From contig OY969900.1 of assembly GCA_963704475.1 (NCBI GenBank), forward strand, positions 372,001 to 436,000: a stretch of DNA of 64,000 nucleotides. The letters are read 5' to 3'. The notes under the pieces were generated by a model, which did no database searches, was not told the DNA's origin, and saw nothing but the letters and a program-made list of their open reading frames with translations. A program made the position numbers and the translations under genes. Origin of the DNA: UBA9655 sp963704475. Its GTDB lineage: Bacteria > Pseudomonadota > Alphaproteobacteria > UBA9655. This document shows positions 37,416 through 46,278 of this stretch, one piece after another (positions within the stretch are counted from its first letter, which is position 1; each line of letters opens with the position of its first letter).

Positions 37416-37751
37416 GACAAAGGTAGGCCTGCCTAAAGTTTATATAAATAAGAAAATACCCTATTAAGGGGATCAAGATGTCTGTCCAGAGGACAATCCC
37501 TGCATTTCCTGGAGATAAATTCGAATAGCGGTATATTTGATAAATATGCCCCATTGCTGCTCCGAGCAAGAAAAATGAAGGGCCAATGATGGCAACGGCT
37601 TTCTGAGAGAGATTTCCCCAAAAACTAATAAGCCCCACAATGCCAAATCCTAAACTTGCAAATCCCACCTCTGCTTGAAATGGACTTGGAGCCCACCCAA
37701 TGAAAGACGTAGCTAAGTCTTGAAAAAATACATGGAATATGAAATTTACAA

Positions 37752-38808
37752 CCTGGGTATGCGGTTGACTCCACAAGCGAGACACCCTATGCAGCTGTAT
37801 CCACTAAGCCTCAACTGCCGTTAGTAGTTTAGCTGGAATTGGGTCTATTTCAAGCGCTTGTTGGATTAACCTATAAAACAGTTTTCCTCTCGAGTTAGAT
37901 GTCCTTCGATTAAACCTAAAGGTAAATTCATCCAAGTAATATGGCAAATTTTTGTGATTAATTGCACCGTGAAGCGTGCCCATTAGCCATCGTTTAAGTA
38001 ATGCAGCAACAAGATGGGCTTGCTCGATTAGATCCTCATTCTTCACGTTGCGATTAACTATCTGCAAATGCGTGTATCCAAGCTTACTTAATCCGCTATA
38101 TCCAGCCCAGCCATCGGTTCGTATTGTGCTACCCATCTCAACCATCTGCTGAACGGTATTGTCTAACACCGCACCGGAGGCATTACTGATGGGAGCCATT
38201 CTAATGCGTCCAATGCCCCATTGGGTCTCTTCCGCTGCTATTAAAACCAATGTTTTTCCCGTCGCTCCACGCCCTTTTTTGCCTGGTTGCTCGCTGCCAA
38301 TCATCGTTTCATTTATTTCAATGGTGCCGCTCAATTTATCGCGCCCAGGCCTCACCATAGCTCGACGTAGTTTATGTAACCATTCCCATGCCGTATGGTA
38401 GCTGCCCAATCCAAGTGATTGTTGCAGACCACTGGCGCTCACGCCATTCTTTTGGCTCACAACATACCAAATGGCCTGGAACCACAATCGAAGAGGCTTA
38501 TGTGTGTCTTGGAAAAGTGTATCGACAATCACTGATCCTTCGTATTTACAGGACTGACAACGATAGAGTCCTCGGCCTAATTTTAAGGCGCCTCTCGCGG
38601 AGCAACGCAAGCACTGATATCCATGGGGCCAGCGAATCATTGCCAAATAATCCAAACAGGCTTCCTCATCTGGAAACATGTTCATGAGTTCAACCGCATC
38701 TTCAGGGTAAGTTTTCATATCATGAAAAAACTACAAATAATGCCAAGTGGAGTCAACTGCAAAATTTTGTCAGTTTAGGCTGTTTGTGGAGTCAACCGCA
38801 TACCCAGG
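37752..38808 (-). mobile_element. IS1595-family element, copy 3
   Basis: 1057 bp, same ends as copy 1. Target duplication ATTTACAA at 37744-37751 and 38809-38816. Disrupts the DUF6790 gene. Confidence 0.95.
37804..38718 (-). CDS. IS1595-family transposase, copy 3
   Basis: 304 aa, identical to copies 1, 2 and 4, including Asn136. Confidence 0.93.
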   Translation of the reverse strand: MKTYPEDAVELMNMFPDEEACLDYLAMIRWPHGYQCLRCSARGALKLGRGLYRCQSCKYEGSVIVDTLFQDTHKPLRLWFQAIWYVVSQKNGVSASGLQQSLGLGSYHTAWEWLHKLRRAMVRPGRDKLSGTIEINETMIGSEQPGKKGRGATGKTLVLIAAEETQWGIGRIRMAPISNASGAVLDNTVQQMVEMGSTIRTDGWAGYSGLSKLGYTHLQIVNRNVKNEDLIEQAHLVAALLKRWLMGTLHGAINHKNLPYYLDEFTFRFNRRTSNSRGKLFYRLIQQALEIDPIPAKLLTAVEA

Positions 38809-39017
38809 ATTTACAATATAACAAATACAAATATTCAAAAGAATAAAATAGGAAAGAAAAACTTCAAAAAAAGGACGAGTGCTATGAAAAAATTTGTGCC
38901 AGAAAAAAACGATCCCGCTCACTAAGAAACTTAGAAAAGCAAAGGAAAGAGAATAATTTTTGATTAAAAATATAATTGTATTTTCCATAGTAGAATCAAT
39001 CTTCCTTGAAATTTTTT

Positions 39018-39160
39018 CTTATACCATTTCGCATTCAATAGGTGGATATTCTGGATTGCTTCGCTTCGCTCGCAATGACGGAAATTGGCGTCATTGCGAG
39101 GAGCAGAAGGCGACGAAGCAACCCAGTTTTGTCTGCCACTTGATTGATAAGTGGTATTAG
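39018..39160. repeat. 143-bp palindromic repeat, copy A
   Basis: Nearly identical in sequence and length to 49164-49306. Outer ends cttataccat / gtggtattag are imperfect inverted repeats; the inside holds a strong stem, ggattgcttcgcttcgctcg against cgacgaagcaac, with cgcaatgacg/cgtcattgcg at its tip. It is an extragenic MITE-like unit and not coding. Confidence 0.85.
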
Positions 39161-39245
39161 CGGAGAATGCATGTTTTTTCTTAGTTTTTAGTTAAAGTTT
39201 CGCGTATTTTTTTTTCACAATGAGCCTGTTTGGAAAATTGAGAAT

Positions 39246-40302
39246 CCTGGGTATGCGGTTGACTCCACAAACAGCCTAAACTGACAAAATTTTGCAGTTG
39301 ACTCCACTTGGCATTATTTGTAGTTTTTTCATGATATGAAAACTTACCCTGAAGATGCGGTTGAACTCATGAACATGTTTCCAGATGAGGAAGCCTGTTT
39401 GGATTATTTGGCAATGATTCGCTGGCCCCATGGATATCAGTGCTTGCGTTGCTCCGCGAGAGGCGCCTTAAAATTAGGCCGAGGACTCTATCGTTGTCAG
39501 TCCTGTAAATACGAAGGATCAGTGATTGTCGATACACTTTTCCAAGACACACATAAGCCTCTTCGATTGTGGTTCCAGGCCATTTGGTATGTTGTGAGCC
39601 AAAAGAATGGCGTGAGCGCCAGTGGTCTGCAACAATCACTTGGATTGGGCAGCTACCATACGGCATGGGAATGGTTACATAAACTACGTCGAGCTATGGT
39701 GAGGCCTGGGCGCGATAAATTGAGCGGCACCATTGAAATAAATGAAACGATGATTGGCAGCGAGCAACCAGGCAAAAAAGGGCGTGGAGCGACGGGAAAA
39801 ACATTGGTTTTAATAGCAGCGGAAGAGACCCAATGGGGCATTGGACGCATTAGAATGGCTCCCATCAGTAATGCCTCCGGTGCGGTGTTAGACAATACCG
39901 TTCAGCAGATGGTTGAGATGGGTAGCACAATACGAACCGATGGCTGGGCTGGATATAGCGGATTAAGTAAGCTTGGATACACGCATTTGCAGATAGTTAA
40001 TCGCAACGTGAAGAATGAGGATCTAATCGAGCAAGCCCATCTTGTTGCTGCATTACTTAAACGATGGCTAATGGGCACGCTTCACGGTGCAATTAATCAC
40101 AAAAATTTGCCATATTACTTGGATGAATTTACCTTTAGGTTTAATCGAAGGACATCTAACTCGAGAGGAAAACTGTTTTATAGGTTAATCCAACAAGCGC
40201 TTGAAATAGACCCAATTCCAGCTAAACTACTAACGGCAGTTGAGGCTTAGTGGATACAGCTGCATAGGGTGTCTCGCTTGTGGAGTCAACCGCATACCCA
40301 GG
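39246..40302 (+). mobile_element. IS1595-family element, copy 4 (opposite orientation)
   Basis: 1057 bp, same ends, opposite orientation to copies 1-3. Target duplication TTGAGAAT at 39238-39245 and 40303-40310. Only 437 bp from copy 3; the inverted pair could invert or delete the DNA between them by recombination. Confidence 0.95.
39336..40250 (+). CDS. IS1595-family transposase, copy 4
   Basis: 304 aa, identical to copies 1-3, including Asn136. Zinc ribbon, catalytic-core motifs and C-terminal family signature present. Confidence 0.93.
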   Translation: MKTYPEDAVELMNMFPDEEACLDYLAMIRWPHGYQCLRCSARGALKLGRGLYRCQSCKYEGSVIVDTLFQDTHKPLRLWFQAIWYVVSQKNGVSASGLQQSLGLGSYHTAWEWLHKLRRAMVRPGRDKLSGTIEINETMIGSEQPGKKGRGATGKTLVLIAAEETQWGIGRIRMAPISNASGAVLDNTVQQMVEMGSTIRTDGWAGYSGLSKLGYTHLQIVNRNVKNEDLIEQAHLVAALLKRWLMGTLHGAINHKNLPYYLDEFTFRFNRRTSNSRGKLFYRLIQQALEIDPIPAKLLTAVEA

Positions 40303-40310
40303 TTGAGAAT

Positions 40311-40628
40311 TTGAGAAGATTTTGTGAGCGATAGCGGATCAAACGCGAGAATAGGCCGCTTTAAAAAAATATTCTTGGTTTTGTTGCAACTGTTCATTAT
40401 GCCATACAGCCATACAGAAAATTGCTGAAAAATGGACCCCGCCCCTTAAAATTGGGCATTGACCATTTCTCAGCTTGATATATTCCTTTGAAGGAAGGCT
40501 GACCCTTGAGCTTAAAGTGTAACCCTTGACATAGTTACTTGAAGACTCTCCACGTTACAGCTCCCTTCAGGGTTTTTTAACACCATCACAAAGTGTTCAT
40601 TACACTTTTTAATAGAAAGCTATCCCTG
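40311..40628. other. Intergenic stretch, no gene recognised
   Basis: Contains a G/C-rich patch (about 40430-40460, complementary runs ccgcccctt / ttaaaattggg) of the kind seen at the ends of transposons, and a TTGACA at 40526, but no complete element, ORF or clear promoter. Likely scar tissue of earlier insertions. Confidence 0.3.
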
Positions 40629-41048
40629 TTAGTCATGATGATGATGGTGGTGATGATGGTGGTGATGACCATGATGATGGTGATGACCATGATGATGGTG
40701 GTGAAGACCATGACCACCTTTTCCGAGAGTACCTGGAGTATTGAGGGCCCCACCATTTACCGTATGGGTACTACCAGGAATTTTTGATCCATTCTTCATC
40801 GGTGCTACTGGAAGCCCAGCTTTTTTATTTGTACTGCCAGAAATTATCTTTTTTACAGTCTTTGATCCATTATTCATCGGTGCTACTGGAAGAAGACCAG
40901 TTTCCTTCTTAGTTTTTTTTGTATCAGAACCTTTTTCTTCCATTGAACCCATGGGAGGCATTGTTGATCCTTGAGCAATGAGGTTGGTAGTGCTTAAAGC
41001 AGAGATTGCCAGAGCGCACGCTATGATGTGTAAAGTCTTTTTTTCCAT
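40629..41048 (-). CDS. Secreted histidine-rich protein, putative metal binder
   Basis: 139 aa. Signal peptide MEKKTLHIIACALAISAL..., cut near LIAQ. The mature protein has two copies of LPVAPM(N/K)NGSK and ends in a tail with about 22 His in the last 30 residues, split by single Gly. Poly-His tails bind zinc, nickel, cobalt or copper. It lies 0.6 kb from znuCBA, on the opposite strand. The ZnuA there lacks the usual His-rich loop, so this protein could store or hand over zinc in the periplasm (inference). Its signal peptide and 5' leader are shared with the Cys-rich protein at 48699. Confidence 0.75.
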   Translation of the reverse strand: MEKKTLHIIACALAISALSTTNLIAQGSTMPPMGSMEEKGSDTKKTKKETGLLPVAPMNNGSKTVKKIISGSTNKKAGLPVAPMKNGSKIPGSTHTVNGGALNTPGTLGKGGHGLHHHHHGHHHHHGHHHHHHHHHHHD

Positions 41049-41165
41049 GATACTTTTCCTTTATATTATTTATGCCGTTTTACGGTCTGGATATAATCCA
41101 TTAGATACCGTTCTCTTGAGATCCATCATCACACACTTTGGTAAAGAAACCGTTAACATCAAGCA
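41049..41165 (-). promoter_or_regulatory. Leader/promoter region shared with the Cys-rich gene (copy H)
   Basis: Read on the minus strand, the roughly 117 bases before the His-rich ORF align along their length with 48577-48698, including ggtttctttaccaaagtgt and a shared end at tatcATGG. AAGGAAAAG is the ribosome site. Conservation outside coding sequence implies a shared promoter or regulatory RNA. Confidence 0.65.
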
Positions 41166-41260
41166 TTTTTGCAGAATGACAACTGGAGAAATAATTTTGC
41201 AATTCCCTTTATATTGATATGATCAACACTCTTGACTTCTCTCTCCATGATGCCCATATA

Positions 41261-41287
41261 TCTAATTAAGAATGATTCTTAATTAGA
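41261..41287. promoter_or_regulatory. Fur-superfamily operator-like palindrome
   Basis: A perfect 13-bp inverted repeat (tctaattaagaat) around one base, 27 bp in all. The centre, AAGAATGATTCTT, matches the style of Fur/Zur boxes. It sits between the divergent His-rich gene and the znu genes. Fur and Zur cannot be told apart from this alone; zinc-responsive control of the flanking genes is the simplest reading. Confidence 0.6.
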
Positions 41288-41290
41288 AAA

Positions 41291-41407
41291 ATGGTGAAAC
41301 TCATGCAAGCGTATCAAAATCCCCTTCTTCAAAGCACGGCTTCTCGAATGGGAATGGCATTATTTGTTTTGGCAGGACTATGGATATGTGTTTTCTGGGC
41401 TCTCTAA
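41291..41407 (+). CDS. Tiny single-span membrane peptide (38 aa)
   Basis: ATG three bases after the operator palindrome (41291); a second Met at codon 5. The C-terminal half, GMALFVLAGLWICVFWAL, is one transmembrane helix ending the protein. The start is so near the palindrome that the message would be nearly leaderless, or the real start is Met5. It could be a small metal-stress membrane peptide; no family recognised. Confidence 0.4.
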   Translation: MVKLMQAYQNPLLQSTASRMGMALFVLAGLWICVFWAL

Positions 41408-41453
41408 CGTATTATGAAAGTTCTCGAGGAAATGGTAGGGTGCCTCCCCAATT

Positions 41454-41615
41454 TGTCATTCTTGGACTAGAAAAGGCTTGATTTGCGGAGAAAATCCCAG
41501 TATTTCTTAAGCTGAGGATCCTTTGATTCTATAGTTGCTCGGATCAAGAAAAGCTTGCCCCTACGAAGGCGAGGGTCATTGTTTTTCACAAGCCTTTTCT
41601 AGTTCAAGGATGACA
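41454..41615. repeat. Palindromic element with 26-bp arms just upstream of znuC
   Basis: Arms 41454-41479 and 41590-41615 (beginning tgtcattcttggactagaaa) are complementary at 24 of 26 positions, with about 110 bases between. The right arm contains the AAGGA that serves as the znuC ribosome site, so pairing of the arms in RNA could hide it. Confidence 0.7.
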
Positions 41616-41619
41616 CGCA

Positions 41620-42441
41620 TTGGTTGACTTTTTCAACTCTCTCAAAGCCCCCCTCTCTTCTTTTTGGAGACGATTCACGGAAAAGCATCCTTCGATATCT
41701 TGCGAGCCTCTTGGGCCTGTTGCCATTGACATTCAGAATATTGCTGTAAAATACCCTCGAAATCTTGTTATTTCAGGCCTCTCCTGTCATTTTAAAGCGC
41801 CGGATCTCTGGGCAATTGTGGGGCCAAATGGGGGGGGGAAGAGTACTCTTTTAAAAACCATTTTAGGACTTCAAAAATTTGACCGTGGTAAGATAAAATT
41901 CCAGGGGCTTTGCCCCTGTGATGTTGCTTACCTTGCACAGCAAAATCAGCTTGATCGACGCTTTCCTTTAACGGTAGGGGATACTGTTGCGATGGGACTC
42001 TTTCGAGAGGTGGGAATCTTTCGGAGATACACCAAAGCACAACGAGATAAAATGCAATCCGCCCTTGATCAAGTGGGTCTTTCTTCTTTTGCCAAAACAC
42101 CTCTTTCCGCTCTTTCAGGGGGGCAATTCCAGCGTGTTCTTTTTGCCCGTCTTATTTTACAAGATGCTCCCATCATTTTATTGGATGAGCCTTTTACAGG
42201 GGTTGACGGACGAACACTTAACGACTTAATAAGCCTCTTACATCTATGGGTTAAAGAAGGTCGTCTTGTGCTCGCAGTTCTCCATGACTTTGACTTGGTT
42301 GAAGAAAATTTTCCGAAAGCCCTTTTGCTTGCGCGTCATTTTCATAAGGCAGGCTTTACAAAAGATGTCTTAACGAAAGACAATATACGCAGCAGCGTTG
42401 CCGCTTCACGAGCGTGGGAAGCCGAAGTGGGACAATTATGA
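41620..42441 (+). CDS. znuC: Zinc/manganese ABC transporter ATP-binding protein
   Basis: 273 aa. Walker A GPNGGGKST, signature LSGGQFQRVLFAR, Walker B IILLDEPFTGVD, H-loop AVLHDFDLV. TTG start at 41620; AAGGA ten bases before it is the only credible site. First gene of an operon with znuB and znuA, each overlapping the next. Energises uptake of a divalent metal, most likely zinc. Confidence 0.92.
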   Translation: MVDFFNSLKAPLSSFWRRFTEKHPSISCEPLGPVAIDIQNIAVKYPRNLVISGLSCHFKAPDLWAIVGPNGGGKSTLLKTILGLQKFDRGKIKFQGLCPCDVAYLAQQNQLDRRFPLTVGDTVAMGLFREVGIFRRYTKAQRDKMQSALDQVGLSSFAKTPLSALSGGQFQRVLFARLILQDAPIILLDEPFTGVDGRTLNDLISLLHLWVKEGRLVLAVLHDFDLVEENFPKALLLARHFHKAGFTKDVLTKDNIRSSVAASRAWEAEVGQL

Positions 42442-43289
42442 TTGATTTTTTCATAGCTCCTTTTATAGATTATATCTTTTTAAGACGTGCCCTCATGGCT
42501 TGCGTTTCTCTTGCGATAGGATGTGGTCCTGTTGGCGTCTTGCTTGTTTTAAGGCGGATGAGTCTTATGGGAGACGCCCTGGCGCATGCTCTGTTACCAG
42601 GTGCCGCAATCGGATTTTTAGTGGGAGGCCTTTCTTTAACTGCCATGGGGTGCGGAGGATTTATTGTAGGTTTTCTGGTCGCCCTCGTAGCTGGAGTCAT
42701 TTCTCGCGCAACAATTTTGAATGAAGATGCCAGCTTTGCAGGGTTTTACCTCATTTCCCTTAGTCTTGGAGTCCTTATTGTCTCAACTCAGGGCAATCAG
42801 GTGGATTTGATGCATATTCTGTTTGGAACGATTCTTGCAGTTGATACGGCGTCTCTTATCATTGTGACAAGCATTACAACCTTTACTCTTTTTATGTTGG
42901 CCCTCATCTATCGCCCGCTTTTAATCGAGTGTTTTGACCCTGGATTTCTGCGCGTTACAGGAGGCAGGGGGAGCCTTTACCATTCTGTATTTCTTATTCT
43001 TGTCTCCCTTAATCTTGTGGCAGCTTTTCAAGCCTTAGGGACGTTGATGGCCTTGGGAATGATGATGTTACCTGCTGTGTCCTCTCGTCTATGGGCTCGG
43101 CATGTTTGGTCCCTCTTTCTTCTTTCAACCTTCTTTGCTGTTATATCTGGCTATGCAGGACTTTTGCTTTCCTACCATCTCGAATGGCCCTCAGGCCCCT
43201 CTATTATCTTGGTGGCTGGAATTATTTATGCTATTTCTTTGCTCATCGGGCCTTTTGGAATGCTTAAACAACAGCACGGGGTTGCATAA
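42438..43289 (+). CDS. znuB: Zinc/manganese ABC transporter permease
   Basis: 283 aa from the ATG at 42438 (ATGA overlap with znuC stop). ABC-3 family with about eight hydrophobic helices; RRMSLMGDALAHALLPGAAIGF, LGTLMALGMMMLPAVSSRLWA are conserved blocks. Forms the membrane channel with ZnuC. Confidence 0.92.
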   Translation: MIDFFIAPFIDYIFLRRALMACVSLAIGCGPVGVLLVLRRMSLMGDALAHALLPGAAIGFLVGGLSLTAMGCGGFIVGFLVALVAGVISRATILNEDASFAGFYLISLSLGVLIVSTQGNQVDLMHILFGTILAVDTASLIIVTSITTFTLFMLALIYRPLLIECFDPGFLRVTGGRGSLYHSVFLILVSLNLVAAFQALGTLMALGMMMLPAVSSRLWARHVWSLFLLSTFFAVISGYAGLLLSYHLEWPSGPSIILVAGIIYAISLLIGPFGMLKQQHGVA

Positions 43290-44203
43290 TGCTACGTCTT
43301 TTTTTCTTTTTAATATTCTTCTCAACAGCAACCTTTGCAAAACCTCTTGTCGTTGTGAGCTTTAGCATTCTGGGCGATATGGTTCGCGAAATTGGTCAAG
43401 ATAAGATTAACGTTGAAGTGCTCGTGGGCCCCAATCAAGATTCTCATGTTTTTGAACCTCGTCCTCAACATGCTAAGGAATTGGGGCGCGCAGACCTCAT
43501 CGTTGTCAATGGGCTTGGGTTTGAAGGGTGGATGGATCGCCTTATTGAAGCTTCTGGATATAAGAAGAACGTTCTTGTAGCAACAACCGGCATTCATCCG
43601 TTAGTGCACACAGAAGAGGGTAAAAAAACGCTCGACCCTCATGCCTGGCATAGCTTAAAGAATGCCTCCATTTATGTCGATAATATCGTGAAAGGGTTAT
43701 CCGCGCTTTTACCAAAGGATGCATCATTTTTTGAAACGCGTGGGAAAGCCTATAAACAATCACTTAGCGCCCTTGAACAAAAAACAAACCTAACCCTTTC
43801 TTCTCTTCCCTTGGAAGACCGAAAAGTGCTCACAAACCATGGAGCATTTGGGTATCTTGGAGATGAATTCCGCATTATGTTTTATTCTCCTCTTGGAATG
43901 AGTACCGAGGCTGAGCCCTCAGCAAAGACAGTTGCAGCGCTTATTCGTAAAATTCGGGAGGAAAACATTCGCGCGGTTTTCATTGAGAACATCTCAAACC
44001 CTCGTCTGATCGAACAACTTGCCAGGGAAACGGGCACGAGCATAGGAGGGGTCTTGTACTCTGATGCGTTATCTCCTCCTGGGACGGAAGCTGATACGTA
44101 CTTAAAAATGATGACATTTAATCTTACATCTCTTGCACATGCCGTAAAGAAAAGTGCGAAAGAGTGGAATATGAAAAATACATCAAAGAAAGACGTAAAC
44201 TAA
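43289..44203 (+). CDS. znuA: Zinc/manganese-binding periplasmic protein
   Basis: 304 aa. Signal peptide ends FATFAK-like (STATFAKP). Cluster 9 binding protein: metal ligands His in DSHVFEP, His in DPHAWHS, His in TNHGAFGYLGDEF and an Asp near YSDAL. The His/Asp-rich loop of typical ZnuA is absent; only TEEGKKTLDPHAWH occupies that region, so zinc versus manganese is not certain. Start overlaps the znuB stop. Ends overlapping the peptidase gene by 4 bases tail to tail. Confidence 0.88.
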   Translation: MLRLFFFLIFFSTATFAKPLVVVSFSILGDMVREIGQDKINVEVLVGPNQDSHVFEPRPQHAKELGRADLIVVNGLGFEGWMDRLIEASGYKKNVLVATTGIHPLVHTEEGKKTLDPHAWHSLKNASIYVDNIVKGLSALLPKDASFFETRGKAYKQSLSALEQKTNLTLSSLPLEDRKVLTNHGAFGYLGDEFRIMFYSPLGMSTEAEPSAKTVAALIRKIREENIRAVFIENISNPRLIEQLARETGTSIGGVLYSDALSPPGTEADTYLKMMTFNLTSLAHAVKKSAKEWNMKNTSKKDVN

Positions 44204-45474
44204 ACACCCATTTGTCTAAGCTTCTTCTCTTTATCTTTGATCATTTTTTCAATCTTTGCCACAAAAAATCTAAAATCCTTTAAAAGCTTTCCTGCTAACT
44301 TCGATGTTGGAAGCTGTGTAATTTTGTTGGGATTTATATGTTTTCCATTTTGAATGAGCTCAAAATGAAGATGGGGACCGGTTGCATGTCCTGTACGTCC
44401 AACGTACCCGATAACCTGCCCTTGACTAACTTTTTTACCAGGCTTGATCCCCGTTGCATACCGACTTAGGTGCGCATAGGCTGTTTTTGTTGTTGTTCCG
44501 TGACGAATGCAAATGTAGTTTCCATAGCCTCTGTAGGAGCTTGAGCGCTCAATAACACCATCTCCTGCAGCCATGATCGGTGTGCCACAAGGAGCGGCAA
44601 AATCAACGCCTTTATGCATCTTCGTGTAGCCTTGTATGGGATGCTTGCGATACCCAAACCCTGAGGTAAGACGTGCACCATCAATCGGTGTTCTGAGAAG
44701 GGCTTTTTTAATTCCTTCTCCATGAGCAGTATAATATCCAGGAGTCCCCCCTTTGGGTTGAAAATAATAAATCTCATGGGGCTTGTCCTCCAACACAAGC
44801 TTTGCGTATAAAAGTTCTCCGGGACGCTCGAGTCCTGAGGCCTCATCCTTGTAGGTATCATAAAAAAGGGAGAATTCCGTGCCGGGTTGAATATCTCGCT
44901 GAAAGTCCACATCATAGCTAAAGGCTTTAATCATATCGTAAAGCATCTTTGGAGATGCCCCTGCTCTCAGGGCATCCGCATAAAGGCTGATCTGGATAGC
45001 GCCGCTAATACTGGAGTAATCATGTTTAAGCTTTTTTTTAACCTTTTCGGCTCCAAAAACATCATCCCCTTTTGAGACAAGCTTCACCTCATAATCAAAA
45101 TCTGGCTGAAAAGAGAGGGACTTGAGCGTGTATCCTGCACCTGTTGGATTATCCTCAATCACAGCATGAATTTCTTGATCAATCCTCAAATCTTTCGGAT
45201 TAAAGATTTCTGATAGGGCAGCCGTCGCATTTTGGGCTTGGGCAAGTGGAATTCCAAGATGATCTAAAACGTGTGTAAAAGTATCTCCTTGCGCAAGAGT
45301 AAAAGTTTTATGATAAAGGCCAGTTTTTGAAGAAAGAGAAGGGGCAGCAGGCTTTACTTTAGAAAGGTACGCGTCAGAAGACATGGGCCTCTTATGAAAC
45401 ACATAAAAGCTAAGACCGCAGGCTGCGATAAGGCAAACGACAAGGAGTATGAGCTTAAGTGAATATCGCCTCAT
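44200..45474 (-). CDS. M23 peptidoglycan endopeptidase (MepM-like)
   Basis: 424 aa. One N-terminal transmembrane segment (LKLILLVVCLIAACGLSFYVF), a LysM/OapA-like middle (FTLAQGDTFTHVLDHLGI), and an M23 domain with zinc ligands in HKGVDFAAP and GPHLHFEL and the catalytic AYAHLS. Cuts peptide cross-links so the wall can grow. In E. coli the relative mepM also adjoins znuA; the enzyme needs zinc, and the association seems functional. Confidence 0.9.
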   Translation of the reverse strand: MRRYSLKLILLVVCLIAACGLSFYVFHKRPMSSDAYLSKVKPAAPSLSSKTGLYHKTFTLAQGDTFTHVLDHLGIPLAQAQNATAALSEIFNPKDLRIDQEIHAVIEDNPTGAGYTLKSLSFQPDFDYEVKLVSKGDDVFGAEKVKKKLKHDYSSISGAIQISLYADALRAGASPKMLYDMIKAFSYDVDFQRDIQPGTEFSLFYDTYKDEASGLERPGELLYAKLVLEDKPHEIYYFQPKGGTPGYYTAHGEGIKKALLRTPIDGARLTSGFGYRKHPIQGYTKMHKGVDFAAPCGTPIMAAGDGVIERSSSYRGYGNYICIRHGTTTKTAYAHLSRYATGIKPGKKVSQGQVIGYVGRTGHATGPHLHFELIQNGKHINPNKITQLPTSKLAGKLLKDFRFFVAKIEKMIKDKEKKLRQMGV

Positions 45475-45565
45475 TGATCCGAAAAATAGAATGGAAAGAT
45501 TAGGATTACCTTCGCTTTTTTAAGAAAAAAAGTCAACCCATTTCTGTCAGAAAGTCGGGGATGCT

Positions 45566-46198
45566 TTATTCTTTTCCTGGTGTAGGCGCCGATGCTTCTG
45601 ATCCTTCTCCTTCAGAGCCAGCTTTTTTCATCACGGTAGGGGCTACGATATTAGCCAAAGAGACATCTTTTTCTGGATGGGCCATTACAACCCCTTCAGG
45701 AAGATGGAGGTCTTTTAGATGGACTGTGTGATGAATCTCAAGCCCTGCGAGGTCAACCGTAAGAGCGGAGGGAATGTGGTCAATATCACAGATCATATCA
45801 AGATTGTGGAGTAGAATATTTAAAACGCCGCCTCGTTTGATCCCGGGAGACTTGTCTTCATTGATAAAATGGAGAGGAACAGACACAGTAATTTTTTTAT
45901 CTTTTGACACCCGCATAAAATCTACGTGCAGTGGGCGATCCGTTACCGGGTGGAAGTGGACCTCTCGTGCAAGCGCTTTTTCTTGTTTATGATCGAACGA
46001 AACGTCAAAAATCTTAGATAAGAATCCCGGTTTGTGAAGTTCGCGGTCCAATTGAAGAGGATCTAAAGAAAAATGAACAGGAGCGTCTTTCCCACCATAC
46101 AGGACAGCAGGAACACGACCTTCGCGTCGCAGTGCCCGAGAGGCCCCTTTTCCTGTTTTATCTCTTAATTGAACATTAAGCTGAGTTGATGCTGTCAT
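45566..46198 (-). CDS. rplY: 50S ribosomal protein L25 (Ctc type)
   Basis: 210 aa from the ATG at 46198, preceded by AAGGACTATCATC; a longer frame adds 22 residues upstream without support. L25 N-terminal domain (LRDKTGKGASRALRREGRVPAVLYGG) and the beta C-terminal TL5/Ctc domain. Binds 5S rRNA. Ends with a Ser/Glu-rich tail. Confidence 0.92.
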   Translation of the reverse strand: MTASTQLNVQLRDKTGKGASRALRREGRVPAVLYGGKDAPVHFSLDPLQLDRELHKPGFLSKIFDVSFDHKQEKALAREVHFHPVTDRPLHVDFMRVSKDKKITVSVPLHFINEDKSPGIKRGGVLNILLHNLDMICDIDHIPSALTVDLAGLEIHHTVHLKDLHLPEGVVMAHPEKDVSLANIVAPTVMKKAGSEGEGSEASAPTPGKE

Positions 46199-46278
46199 GA
46201 TGATAGTCCTTATATTGCGAGTCAATTTGAGTGTATTTGTATACAAATTAAGCGTGCGGCGCAAGAGGCTGTCTCTTC

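Larger units (their letters stand above)
37393..38988 (-). pseudogene. DUF6790 membrane protein gene split by IS1595-family copy 3
   Basis: N-terminal part 38988-38809 and C-terminal part 37743-37393 rejoin in frame (CYIVN + FIFHVFF) when the IS and one duplication are removed, giving 176 residues with four to five hydrophobic helices. HVFFQDLATSFIGWAPSPFQAEVGFASLGFG is the DUF6790 signature. Function unknown. As with the photolyase, the only defect is the IS. Confidence 0.85.

Noticed and set aside
38960..39160. 66-codon ORF over the 143-bp repeat
   Set aside because: Most of it is palindromic repeat sequence; the same repeat elsewhere is not in a coding context.
40500..40570. TTGACA with flanking bases that resemble a MerR-type metal promoter
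   Set aside because: No -10 at usable spacing and no MerR gene nearby; similarity too loose to call.
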